Part shown: positions 19,977 to 30,270 of the stretch, piece after piece
Numbering within the stretch: position 1 is the first letter of the stretch
How the letters are laid out: every line of letters begins with the position of its first letter
Translations under genes and position numbers: made by a program
Notes under the pieces: generated by a model
What the model was told of the DNA's origin: nothing
The model's input: only the letters and a program-made list of their open reading frames with translations
The model's database searches: none
Source of the DNA: Penium margaritaceum
Lineage: Eukaryota; Streptophyta; Zygnematophyceae; Desmidiales; Peniaceae
Assembly (NCBI GenBank): GCA_023375785.1
Contig: SZWC01016161.1
Location: 13,897 to 59,603 of the forward strand
Direction: 5' to 3'
Length of the DNA stretch: 45,707 nt

Positions 19977-20650
19977 ATCCGTATTTGTCCAGATTTTGAG
20001 TCTTGAAACCTAGAATCCATAGAGTATCCCATCCGGATCCTGTTTACGACATCGTTGTAATGGACAATCTCTCGTGGTGGTTGTCGTAGAGGTGCAATGG
20101 GAGCTGGTGTTTGTACTATTGCCGTTCCAATGGCCATAAAACAACCATTAACCTCGGTAGTTGCTTCAATTTCTACAGGGATTCGGCTTAGTGGATTGGC
20201 CACATTAATGCGTCCTGGCCAATATCTCCATGTGAACAAGAATCGGTTCAAGTATTTGCTCCAACGCGTCTGCCTTCTTGCCAGGTTTGTTTGCGTTTGA
20301 GTTATGGTCGGTCACCAACCATCACACCCCCTTTAGCTCCCTTGAGGTAGCAACGCCACATCTTGAAACCGTTTACTATCACAAGGAGCTCTTGATCCCC
20401 AGTCGTGTACCGCATTTCCCCGGGGTTGCACTTCCGGCTCTCATACACAACTGGATGACCGTTCTACATGAGGACAACTTTGAGTCTTACTACCAACCCA
20501 TCACATCGAACCTCCTGCGGTTACGATGGATCCGGAAGAGCTAGGAAGGACACTGTGGATAGAATCTTTTTGACTTTGAGAAAAACGTTCTCACCATGAG
20601 ATGTCCATTCCCAGGGCACATGTTTTCATGTGAGCTTGGTTTGCGGTGCT
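19977..20650 (-). pseudogene. G RNase H (gypsy)
   Basis: A minus-strand frame around 20270-20470 reads GHPVVYESRKCNPGEMRYTT, then DQELLVIVNGFKMWRCYLKG and LVTDHNSN. The next frame, at about 20160-20250, has RFLFTWRYWPGRINVANPLSRIP, the usual end of gypsy RNase H. Stops and frameshifts interrupt it. Confidence 0.85.
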
Positions 20651-20715
20651 ACCAGGGTCAAACACCCTTGCATAAACAGCCAAAAGTAGTTTGCAAGGGT
20701 GAGAAAAGACCAAAT

Positions 20716-21551
20716 CTACCCAAAATTTTCTGGGTGTGGCCAGTCTACAACGGCTTGGACCTTTTTTGGGTCAACAAAGATGTCGTCCTTGCCGATGATG
20801 TGTCCAAGGTATTCTAGCTCATCTTGTGATAACTTGCACTTGCTCACTTTTGCATAGAACGTTTGTTCCTGAAGGATTACGAGGGCTTTGTGCGGATTTT
20901 TTATGTGCTCTTCCATTGATGTGGAGAAAACCAGGATGTTGTCCAGGTAAAGCAAGACAAACCGATTGAGTTGCTTGGTAAACGTTCGGTTCATTTCTCC
21001 ATGGAAGGTTACCGGGATATTTGTAAGCCCAAAACATAGCACTCAACATTGATTGTGTCCCATGTGTGTTCAAAACGCAGTTTTGGGCACATTATCTTCC
21101 GTAATGTGGATTTGAAGGTACCCTTGAGAAAAATCCAAGGAAAAATATTCTTTTGCCCTTTGGAGTTGGTCAAAAAGGTCCTCAATCCACGGTAAAGGGA
21201 ATCGGGTTTTCGCCGTAAGCTTGTTCAACGCCCAGTAATGCACGCACATGCATAATTCACAGTCCTTTTTGTACAAAAAAAGAATTGGCGTACGGTATGG
21301 CAAGCTACTTGGCTTGATCCATCCTTTTGCAAGGTGCTCTTTGATTTGGCATTTAGCCTCTTACCTTTATGCTGGACTAAGGCGATGTATGGGTCTGAAC
21401 GAAGGAGTCGCCTCCAGAATAGCAACAGAATCGTATGGCCCATGTATCGTTTTGGTAGAAGCCCAGCCGGTGGAACTTGGAATACATTCGAGAACTCCAC
21501 CAATAGAGATTTGATCTCTTGTGGCATGTCTTCCTTGACGTCGTCCTCCAC
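20716..21551 (-). pseudogene. G reverse transcriptase (gypsy)
   Basis: Motifs right to left: SLLVEFSNVFQVPPAGLLP, YRTPILFLYKKDCELCMCVHYWALNKLTAKTRFPLPWIEDLFDQL (split over several boxes), YFSLDFSQGYLQIHI, FGLTNIPVTFHGEMNRTF, then LLYLDNILVFS at about 20935-20965. The box is YLDN, so the second catalytic Asp is Asn. KCKLSQDELEYLGHIIG and KKVQAVVDWPHP complete the domain. A frame break lies near 21065. Confidence 0.92.
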
Positions 21552-22020
21552 TTTCTACAGCCGAGCCAAGAAGCATCGGCAATCTTCTTGAATACGTCTC
21601 TTGACCCGCATCGCACACAAGCTGGCATGGACTTTGAGGCGGTTCGGAGATAATTCCGTACTCTGAATCAACGTAAAGTTACATTGTCCTTTTCCAAGAA
21701 TCAAACACTTTGATTAAAGCACATTAGAGCCTTGTTTTCATGGAGCCAAGGATCGCCTAACACCACAACAAACGGGTCAAGGAGGTTGAGTACCTTCAAC
21801 GTGACACTCTGTGTGTACCCTTGAAAACAATTTTTTGCTTTACATGTACTGATCACGGGTACCATACGACTGTGACCAACGACAACTACCCCATTTGATG
21901 GCTCATACTTCAAACCAACTTGTCAGGTAAAGCCAAAACATACAAAGGAGTCATCTCTTCTGGTGTCAGCAAAAAACGCTTATTGGAGCACCAGCTAGGT
22001 GTCCTTTGTATTGCATCGTC
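21552..22020 (-). pseudogene. G protease region (gypsy)
   Basis: MQYKGHLAGAPISVF (about 21980-22020) leads into the expected protease active site, but the frame breaks there and I do not see an intact DTG/DSG. The second half is clear at 21701-21913, with SVTLKVLNLLDPFVVVLGDPWLHENKALMCF, the typical LG-x-PWL end of gypsy proteases. Confidence 0.75.
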
Positions 22021-23967
22021 ATGTTGCCTCCACTCTTCCGAGCAAACAGGTTGGACGATGACAAACCAAGTTTGTGATGAACATGGAATTTAGACGTCAG
22101 ACCCCGTAGCTCCCATGATTCACTTATTCGAGTGCACATCTTGTGGGCAGGTGTGAATTTGGCTATCACCTTCCAATCTTCATATTTCAATGGGTAAAAA
22201 TGATCAACTAAAGGTACCGCAAATGCGATTGAACTCATCCAGTTGAGGGCGTTTGGTTCAATCATTGTGTTGCACAATTTTTGCAAAATGGTTGGTGTTT
22301 CCACCACTAAGCAGGTTCGCTCATGAAACTCGTCCAGTGATGTAAGATTTAGTGGGCAATGTCGATCAGCAAGTGCAGAATAAGGTTCAATGAGGGGGGA
22401 AAACAACAGAGAAATTTGAACTCCTCACAAACTCAAATTGTTTAACATTCTTTTCTGAAAGCATGAACCCATACTCGTGATCCAGTTTTACCCCCGAGTG
22501 GTCCCCACTAACATCACTCAATGGTGGGGAATCCTCCCCCCCACGGCCTTGTCCGTTACCACGACCGGGCCCATTGCCGCGACCGCGACCTTGTCCACGG
22601 CCTTGTCTGCAGCCTCCTGCTACGCCCTCTCCACTTGGTGCTGTGACTACGGCCTCTTCTCCACCACCAGGAGCCTCAAGGCACTGAGCCCTGAAGTGTC
22701 TAAGCTGCATGCAGTTGTGGCATGGTTCCTCGCGGAAGGCCGTGTTACGATGCCGGCGTGCCACTTGCACCTTGTCATTGTTGTGGCCACGATTGTGGTT
22801 GGGGGGCTTGTTTCCACCAGTCTTCTTGGTTGAGGGATCTGCCAGCTACTTGCCCTTGACCCCGCCCCACTGCGTGGCTGTCCCTCCAGTCCCTGTAGCA
22901 TCCATGCATGTATCGCGGCCTTGTTGTGTTCATGACCGGCCGCAAATTCATCAAGGTAGGCAAGTTTTTGCTGCAACTGGCAGTGGCAAGTGCACCTGAG
23001 GCGTGCTGCTCTTTTTGCTACATCCTCACTTGGGCCATATTCTGTAATACCTTGTCGAGGTCGTTGCATCTGCAGCTTGCCTCATGGACGGCTTGGCGTT
23101 GTAGCTAGTGATCACGGTCAAGGTCCGTGATGTTGTGCCCGATGTGGGCTTGCAGGTTGGCGAACACAAACTTGAGCTTTGATGTTGTCAGAGCATAGGT
23201 GATAGTCTCCAAGGCCTCACATTGTTCGAAAACCTTTACCCACTACAGGAGGGTACGGTTCGCGTACACACCTCCAAGGAGTCCCACCTTTCGGAGAAGA
23301 CTGACGTCAGCAATGATGCTCGAGTGGGCACTATCCTGCTCCATTGCGGCCACATCATAGGACGGGGGGTCCGCCCCCATTGTAGGGGGTGTCCTACCTC
23401 CACCGTTGGTGGTGATCTTGAGGCGGCCCGCTGCCTCAGTAGCAAACTCAGCAAGTCTACAGCGGTCATCACCAATTGCCTTCGCGGCGACGTCGTCCGA
23501 GTCGATCTCACGGGAACCTCTTGCGTGGTTGCTTTTGGCGCCTTTGCTGCTCTTGGCGGCCGTGTTGCTGTCGGCAGCTTTGGCTGATATGGCAAGCACC
23601 TTGCCCTTTCAAGCAAATGACTCGAGTTTACCGCATGACGATGGCGATGATCACGATCCTAATCACCTTCGCCATCGTCGGCATCGTGCTCTTTGTCGGG
23701 GTCCACGCCCGGGTGGCCCTCCTTGAGCGCGTCTTCCGTCATGTGGGAGTGACCCATGTGCCCGTTGACGTGCTTGTCGAGCACTTCTTTGGCTTCTGTA
23801 TGCTTCTCAATGTCGCTGAGGTTTGTGCCGGTTGCCTTTGGTTTGGCAACCATGCTTGTGGCAGCGGCTCCCAAAATTTGGAGTCCGCCGCAGGCGTGTG
23901 GTGAGGCCATCACCACCTTGCCCTTGTTGGTCTTGGACAGTCTGGCACTTGCCATCACGTCGTTCAT
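22021..23967 (-). pseudogene. G gag (gypsy)
   Basis: A likely start at Met 23965-23967 gives MNDVMASARLSKTNKGKVVM, an acidic His/Asp-rich N-terminus, and after a frameshift near 23650 a capsid-like stretch (EQCEALETITYALTTSKLKF near 23190-23230). A zinc knuckle CHNCMQLRHFRAQC (about 22675-22720) is followed by an unusual Gly/Arg/Gln repeat (GRGQGRGRGNGPGRGNGQGR, near 22535-22600). The stretch 22021-22406 follows in another frame and is gag-pol linker. Confidence 0.8.
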
Positions 23968-24830
23968 GCAACTAACACGTGAAGATCGTTGTGAGGATCA
24001 CCCCACAACTTTGAGGAGGAATCGCCTCCTAAAATCTTGCTCTCACGATTGGTGAGGCAATCGTAAATTTACACTCTTTTTTCCTAGGCCAACACATTGG
24101 TACAAGGGCATGGATTTTGAAACTAGTCTTCCTAAGCCATGACTCATGACAAATGGTGGTGACTAGAATTTAGGAAAACAAAAAACTACAAGACAATGGA
24201 ATGACAAAAAATGTGAGTGCCGCTCACAAAACAAGAACAAAGAGTAAAAAAGATGTATTCTAATCATTCATAGCAAGTCCTTCACTCTTTCTTCCAACTT
24301 CTTGTCTTCCTCTTGTCTTCTTGTCGTCCTTGGTCTTCCCTTCATGCTCCTTGACACCTATCGTGTTTTTGTGCGGCGTCTCCTTTGAGCCGGCGGCATT
24401 AGCGGGCCGTCAAAAACCTTCAAGGTGTCACCCTCCTTCCTCCTAGGGTGCTCTCAGGCCGTGAGAGTCCCTAAGCTTGAGAGGGGGGGCTGTCCCAACT
24501 TTTGGATGAAGGAGTTTTGAAGGAGCCATGAAAATGTGGAATTTTTGGTGGTTTTTGGAGGTGGGAACTTCCCACCCCGTCCCACAAAAATCTTCCTAAC
24601 CGTTTGGAAGTCAGTAGAGACTGGAGGAAAGAGGCTCCACCAAGTAGAACTCTTTTTGAGCTCTCCAACGTACTTTACGGCATCTTTATATGTGAAGTGT
24701 GGATGCCGCAGCCCGTTCTGGTATTTTTGCCACTGCTTGTAGCTACCGACAGCGTTTTGTACATGACGTAGCTGCCGTTTCTGTCAAACCCTTGGTCGCC
24801 GGGGCCGTCTGACTCTAAGAACCACTATAA
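23968..24830 (-). other. G 5' leader, with candidate primer site
   Basis: Non-coding leader between gag and the 5' LTR. Minus strand 24824-24807 reads TGGTTCTTAGAGTCAGAC, beginning with TGG as a primer site should, six bases inside the LTR. I cannot name the tRNA. No other feature seen. Confidence 0.4.
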
Positions 24831-25850
24831 TGGATCGAATATTCAGGTTCTGCTCTGAATTCATCGTCAGAGTTCATAGAATGGCGTTCTCAGTCCGCGT
24901 CAGGGGTTTACCCATTTCGCAGGACTGAGGAGTAATCCTCATCAATGACCCAGAGTAGGGAGACTGGAATATCTCGAGTCTCCGAAGGCCCATTTCTGTT
25001 TTTAACCTTACCCTTGGTTTTGGGACCCAAACCAGGGGTTTTTGCCTAAAACTCGTGCATTCGCACGAGTTTTCTGGTTTTGAAACTCATAGTTTGTCCT
25101 AAACAAACTCAAGTTTTGTTTTTTATGCGTCGGTACGAAATCGTTGTGTGCAAGGCATGATCGATGATTTTGCGCCAACTCCTCTCCTGCGCTTCCCTCG
25201 CTCCTTGCTCTCACCCTTGCTCCCCCTATCCCTCGTCCTCGCTTCCTCGCTTGCAAGGAGGACGAAGGGGGGGGGGGGGGGGGNGCCAGCTGGCTGGCGG
25301 CCAGCAAAGTGCTGGCCGTTGGCCAGTCCTCGCTGACTCGAGGGGTGGTGCGCAACCACCCCTCGGTTCAGCAAGGAGGGAGGGCCAAACCGGCCCTCCT
25401 GCTACATTTTGTCTCCATCTGAAAAGAGTAGAAAATCTCAGGGAATCCACGTGGTGCAGTCTGGACGTTAGTTTAGTCGTCTTTGGTGGTTCAGGTCTTC
25501 TATTTTGGGCAAATCTGAGGCTGAGCGTGAGCTTTCTAGTGGCCTCACGCTATGTGATCATGAATTTAGAGACAGTCCATTTGTGAAGGGAATAGTGTTG
25601 TTTTGCTTTAGTTTTTTAGCATTAACATAAGAAGATAATTTATAGGGCTAGTCATGAGCTTTCTATCACACCAAACTGCATGCGATTTGGCCAAGTGTAG
25701 CCCATGTTACGCTTGCAAAAGCGCAGGTCTCACCGACCACAAAAACACCCAACGCCTCCATGGTGCGTACAAGCCGTGGCGCCTTTCTTCACGTGCGAAG
25801 CGCCTTTCCAAGGCGCGTATCCCATTGCATGTGGTGTAGGGGTTCAGGTC
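24831..25850 (-). repeat. G 5' LTR
   Basis: About 1 kb. Its parts match 912-1224, 18480-18570 and, reversed, 16550-16945, which proves it is one repeat unit. It contains a G run ending in N (25267-25284), followed by an imperfect GCCAGC/GCTGGC-rich stretch. The right end abuts S repeat near 25855. Confidence 0.8.
25267..25284. other. G homopolymer ending in N
   Basis: Run of G closed by N at 25284. Probably a sequencing or contig-end artefact. Confidence 0.85.
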
Positions 25851-25857
25851 TTTCCAT

Positions 25858-27345
25858 TCTAATGCATGAAACAGGATTTTTTGTTAGACGCGACAAGAAT
25901 GGAAAACAAGCGACTAGTGTCCGGCTGCAGCATTCCATCCGAATGAACTAATCCACAACCGTAAAAATATAGGTTACTGAGTCTCGGTCTGACAGGTGTG
26001 GGAAACGCAATCCCCCTCCATTGTCCGAGGTGACAGGGAAAAAAAAGAGGAATTTTACGTCGGCTTTGGTGAAGACAAGAAAACGTTCAAAGGAGAAACC
26101 TAGGACGGACACATGACATAAAAAAGCAAACCCTCGGTTGCATTCCTGTTTGTTGACACCAAACCCGACCTTTACACTGATTTGAATGATGGGAACATGA
26201 AACGTGTTTCATGACAGTGTGAAAACGGGAATAAGTATGTTTGATGAATGAAACAAGAGGCGTCGCCTTGTACCCAGAAGCCATTTTCCACTTGTTTTAG
26301 CGCAAGACGTTTTCATGTTTGACGCGACAGAAACGGTGAAATCAGCTACTGTTGTCCATTTTGGCCTTCTGTCCGGCATGCGTCGGACCAAAGGCCAGAA
26401 TGGATAAACTCATAATCATAAACAAAATAGGTGATTTCGTCTCTGTCTGACAGGAGTAGGAAACACATTCGCCGTGCATTTTCCAACAAGACAGGGAAAA
26501 CAAAAGGGGAATTCTGCGTCGAATAAGGCTAAGACAAGTAATCTTTCGAAGGACAAACCTAGCAGTGACACATGACATCCAGAAGCAGACCCTTGCTTCT
26601 TACAATGCCTGTAGTGTTTCTCTTTCACAGTACAAGAAGGGCATTCTTGTTTTGTAACACAAACCATGACTTTTGCACTGAATAGGATGACAAGAACGAG
26701 AAACATGTTTCATGACTCCCTGTTGAAGCGGGACTATAACCGTTTGGTGAATCAAACAGGGAAACCCTCCGTCGTGCTTCATCGGGGTACTAGATTCCAC
26801 TTCTATTTGCAAAACCAGAAAAATCTTTTCAATGTTCAATGACCGAACATATTTTCCCATTTGGAAGAAAAGGGAAAACCAAGTACATGGTTTCCGGCTG
26901 CACCTCCTGGTTTGACGCAGGGCACCGCACAATAACATATGATAAACGTCCACAATTGACTAGCCCACAATGGTTGATGATAAAGGTAATTTCCTCTTGG
27001 TCTGACAGGAAAAGGGAAACAAATTCGCCTTGCATTGTGCAATGAGACAGGAAAAACAAAAGAGGAACTGTGCTTTGCCTCATGTTTGGCTAATGAGACC
27101 GATTAATGGAAGGACAGGGCAGGTATGGACACATGACATCTGGACGCAAAGTTCCATTTTGTTTACAACGCGAGTTTTCCAGTTTTGACGTAATGGAATT
27201 GCCATTTGTCTTTGGTGAAAGGAGACATGATTTTTGGAATGATATAGATGACATAAAGAAGAAACGTGTTTCATGCCTCTTTGTCCAAACAAGAATTTTT
27301 GTGAATCAGAAAGGAAAAAAATTTCTTATCTGTTTTTTCAACTGA
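25858..27345. repeat. S repeat, block 2
   Basis: At least three diverged units. The landmark (T)GACAGG...GGAAAC..., followed by ...GAGACAGG-AAAA, recurs near 25991, 26448 and 27003, so units are about 450-560 bp. Each unit also has an ACACATGACAT motif and GTTTCATGAC. Homologous to 150-905. ORFs across it are not conserved between units and I call none. Confidence 0.8.
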
Positions 27346-27949
27346 GATTCAAAACATTCTTAACCAATTTTTAAATTTGGAACAACACTTTGAGAAGTTT
27401 CCATCATGGAATTAGTGTTTTCTATTCCATTCTCAGAAGCTAGAAACTGTTTTCCATTTTGGTGAATTGGAACAAAGTGCAATTAACCTCTTTTGTTGAC
27501 AGAAATGGGAAACACTATCTGTTTTCTTTCACAAATCATGGAAAACTGTTTTCCTCAACGGAACAGTCTTGTTCTATCAGCTAGAATTACAACCCCTTTG
27601 CTAAGTGAAGAAACAAGGAAATGTGCTCCGTAAACAGGATAGGCTTGTTCTGTCTGATTTAACTGTGTTTTCCTGCTTTGTCAATAGAACGGTCCACTAA
27701 CGTTACGCAGAACCTCATATTCCTTCTGCATAAACAGCATTTCTAATTCTTCTCTTATGGAAGGGGGAACTCCTTTGTGTATCTACCATGTTTTCTGCTT
27801 GAGATCAACAACTCGGAAGTTTCACTGGTTCTAGGTTGATATTGTCCTCCATTTCATTTGCTTTGATGCATTTTGATAAGTTTGGATACTTCTGGCACTT
27901 TGTTGCAGGTGTAGGTGCTAATCATTGGGCATTTTCATTATTCCTTCAG
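27346..27949. repeat. AT-rich degenerate repeat before the KDZ fragment
   Basis: No gene seen. Motifs such as GTTGACAGAAATGGGAAACAC (given in part, near 27497) and GGAAAACTGTTTTCC (near 27540) resemble both S repeat and the 50-bp array at 44490-45690, but too loosely to align by eye. Confidence 0.4.
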
Positions 27950-28625
27950 ATGATGAAACCCTAGGGTTACAACTTGGAGTGTCACCCGCGAAGCACCTTG
28001 TGGGAGAATCCCGGTAGGATGCCTCACAGGAGGTCTGTCCGCATCTGGTGATTTATGGGTTTCACATTATGTTTAATGGTGAATCTCCCGATGACATGTT
28101 CACAAATCTACTCAAACGGTTTTGTGCTGACCGCCGACCACAATTTGTGTTCTATGAAAACGCCTGTAAGATCTACTCGTACGTGTTGGGGAGAGAGCCT
28201 GGCATGCTGTCTAGAACCAGGCTGCTCTGTGACCGGTTTCACTTTGGGCACAGAGTCGCGGCGAAGCACACTTGCTCTCCGGCTTTCACTCCAGAAATGT
28301 ACAGTTGTCTTCAAGGTGAGAATACATTTGTCATCTCCAACATAGTATCTATTTTTTCAGTCATTTTAGGTTCATTCTCTGTCATCCAATCCAACCTGAT
28401 TGTGTACAAATGTGTGCAGGTACAAACACGTCAGCAAATGAACAAGTCAACAGTTTCATCCGGAGTTTCACTACTCAGAGTTCTACCTACACCATCCATT
28501 ATTTGATGGAGATGTGCATAGTTGTGTTCGCCTACTGGAACTTCCACAAGAACAAGGAGTGTGTGCATGTGGAAGGCAGGAGTGAGAGTGAAGCAGATAA
28601 TGTTGGCCTCAGAAGCTACCTTTGA
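27950..28625 (+). pseudogene. KDZ-superfamily transposase, catalytic-core fragment with an intron
   Basis: Exon 1 (to 28315) reads EVCPHLVIYGFHIMF, ESPDDMFTNLLKRF, FYENACKIYSYVLGREPGM and LLCDRFHFGHRVAAKHTCSP; exon 2 (28420-28625) reads TNTSANEQVNSFIRSFTT and CIVVFAYWNFHKN. These match the CxHG-YGFHxM, YDNAC, DRFHW-H-C and NTxxNEQxN boxes of Kyakuja-Dileera-Zisupton transposases. The intron has GT (28316) and AG (28418-28419) borders and restores the frame (a split Gly codon). The expected Asp of YDNAC is Glu. A TAG at about 28009-28011 and the absence of the N-terminal half show it is broken. It ends in TGA at 28623-28625. Confidence 0.82.
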
Positions 28626-29208
28626 AAGAGCAAAGATGCATTATGATGTTTGATATTCTCAAGAATTCATCCATTCCACTACCTTGTCCAGTTGCCTGCC
28701 AATTCCGTTGAATGTAATTTCTGAAATTAATGCTATTCTGAATGAAGCTAGTAAGTCAATATGAATGCCAAAGATACATTTGTGAAAGACATTGATACAT
28801 GATTTGGTTATCAAAGCTGTGAAACATGTGCGATAGACTCTCCAGTTGAATGGAGTACAATTCTACAATGACCCAGTGTTGTTTGCAAACATCAAATTCT
28901 GGGAGGGTGACAAATAGAGCCAGCTTCAAGCTTCAGGTTTTGAATGAAACAAGAGGTTCAATGTTTGCAAGTTTGCATGTGAATACCAAAGCTGCTGTTA
29001 GTTGCAAGACTTACTGTTAGCTTTTCATGTTTGCAATAATTGCTGTTCATGTTCAGTTTATCAGCTATCTGGTTTCTTATGTAAACCTATTTGCAATAAT
29101 TGTCAACACAAAGCCAAAACTCATCACAGATTTTCATGTTTAACTCCAATGCATGAGGGAACGTATTGATTATGCTATTGGCAGCTTGTCGACACCAAGC
29201 AAAAGCTG
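28626..29208. other. Intergenic, nothing recognised
   Basis: AT-rich sequence after the KDZ stop. A short run of TTGCAATAATTG occurs twice (near 29030 and 29090). No coding signal seen. Confidence 0.4.
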
Positions 29209-29421
29209 AACCTTATTGTCAGAGTTGCTTGGACTTCTGAAATGTGTTCATCTTAGCTGTGAATGTCAGAGTTGCGTGAAAGAAAGGCGGGGTTGTATTG
29301 TGTTTGTACTTTCATACCCTGATCTGACAATCGAAGGGGATGAAGGTGTCATCCCCTTCAATCGCCAGATTTTTCACGGGATGAAGGTGTATTCAAATTA
29401 ACCTTATTGTCAGAGTTGCTT
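29209..29421. repeat. 22-bp direct repeats flanking hairpin sequence
   Basis: 29209-29230 and 29400-29421 are identical. Between and after them GAAGGGGATGA...TCATCCCCTTC (29333-29358) forms a hairpin. The sequence around 29312-29350 (CCTGATCTG...GGGGATGAAGGTGT) is inverted at about 29424-29452 (ACACCTTCATCCCC...CCTGATCTG). Confidence 0.85.
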
Positions 29422-29555
29422 CAACACCTTCATCCCCTTCAATCCCTGATCTGCACATACACATGCCAATGGTCAGTTCTTTAGCAGAAGAATGAACCAC
29501 AAAGAACTCCACACTGAAAAAGATACATACCCTGAGTACGTGATTCATCTTGATT

Positions 29556-30232
29556 CTACTTGGCTGCGGGAACTGGCTGGCTGTGTAGACTTTCTGATCC
29601 CTGCTCCAATGAAACTTGCTCCACGGTTAGAGGAACAGCCATCCTTATGGTCTGGTTGATGTTTGCCAATGCGTTGACAAAGCTCTGAACGAAGAAAAAG
29701 CGTTACATCAGTCAAAACCAATCAATACTTTTTGTACCGCATGACATTTTATGATGCAGGAATGTGTTCCTCGCACTGCTGGCCATGGAACTGCCACTCT
29801 TGACGGGACTGCTGTGCGAATCCTGCATAGTCAGAAACAGTAAATTAGTTCAAGCTTTTTCTGTGAGATGCAGGACTTATTATAGATGCATTCATTGGAA
29901 AAAAATACCTCCTGTATCTACAATACGCTTGCCCCTGATGATCACCTGTTCCAATCTGTTGCAGAAGTTATTGCTTGCTTCATACAATTCTTTCAGGTAG
30001 TCTCTCGCTATGTGAAGCATGTCTTCAATTTCTAGGATAGTTTGCAGCAGGCTCCTTTGGAAATGTGGAGCAAGAGGCTGTGTGTAACCACCTTCTGCCA
30101 TCATTCCAGTAAATGTTCCGTCGGCTTGTCCACCCCTTGCCCTGGAGCTTGCCAGATGAGCTATCAGGTTGTCAAACACTTCCTGTACAAATTCAACATA
30201 ATCACTGACTGCATTCAATAAAATTTTTGTAT
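29556..30232 (-). pseudogene. C-terminal exons of the Gln-rich gene
   Basis: Exon 29909-30232 has an acceptor (TTGCAG) and a donor (GAG|GTATTT) and encodes AVSDYVEFVQEVFDNLIAHL and ILEIEDMLHIARDYLKELYE, probably helical and possibly coiled coil. Last exon 29556-29684 has an acceptor (CGTTCAG) and encodes SFVNALANINQTIRMAVPL...SQPVPAAK, then stop. A small exon between (near 29760-29830, AQQSRQEWQFHGQQCEEH) is likely but its donor is unclear. No known family recognised. Confidence 0.6.
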
Positions 30233-30270
30233 CTGCAATGGGAGAAGAGAAGCATTAACTTCAACTGAAA

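Larger units (their letters stand above)
906..25855 (-). mobile_element. Ty3/gypsy LTR retrotransposon G, hosting nested copia elements
   Basis: The outermost element of the nest. Its minus-strand genes lie at 18700-23967 in gypsy order, gag-PR-RT-RNaseH-IN. The 5' LTR is at about 24831-25850. The 3' LTR is represented by 912-1224 plus 18480-18570. These two pieces are contiguous in the right-hand LTR (24831-25230), which shows that copia M inserted between them. S repeat flanks both outer ends. The distal part of the left LTR (equivalent to about 25440-25850) is missing. Every gene is disrupted by stops or frameshifts, so the element is dead. The outer ends are placed to within about 10 bp. 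Confidence 0.78.

Noticed and set aside
24791..24807. TGGTCGCCGGGGCC as a plus-strand primer-binding site
   Set aside because: Element G is on the minus strand, so a plus-strand site here would point the wrong way. The minus-strand site at 24807-24824 fits better, though still weakly.
26087..27292. Overlapping minus-strand ORFs of up to 117 codons
   Set aside because: They lie in S repeat units and are not conserved between units.
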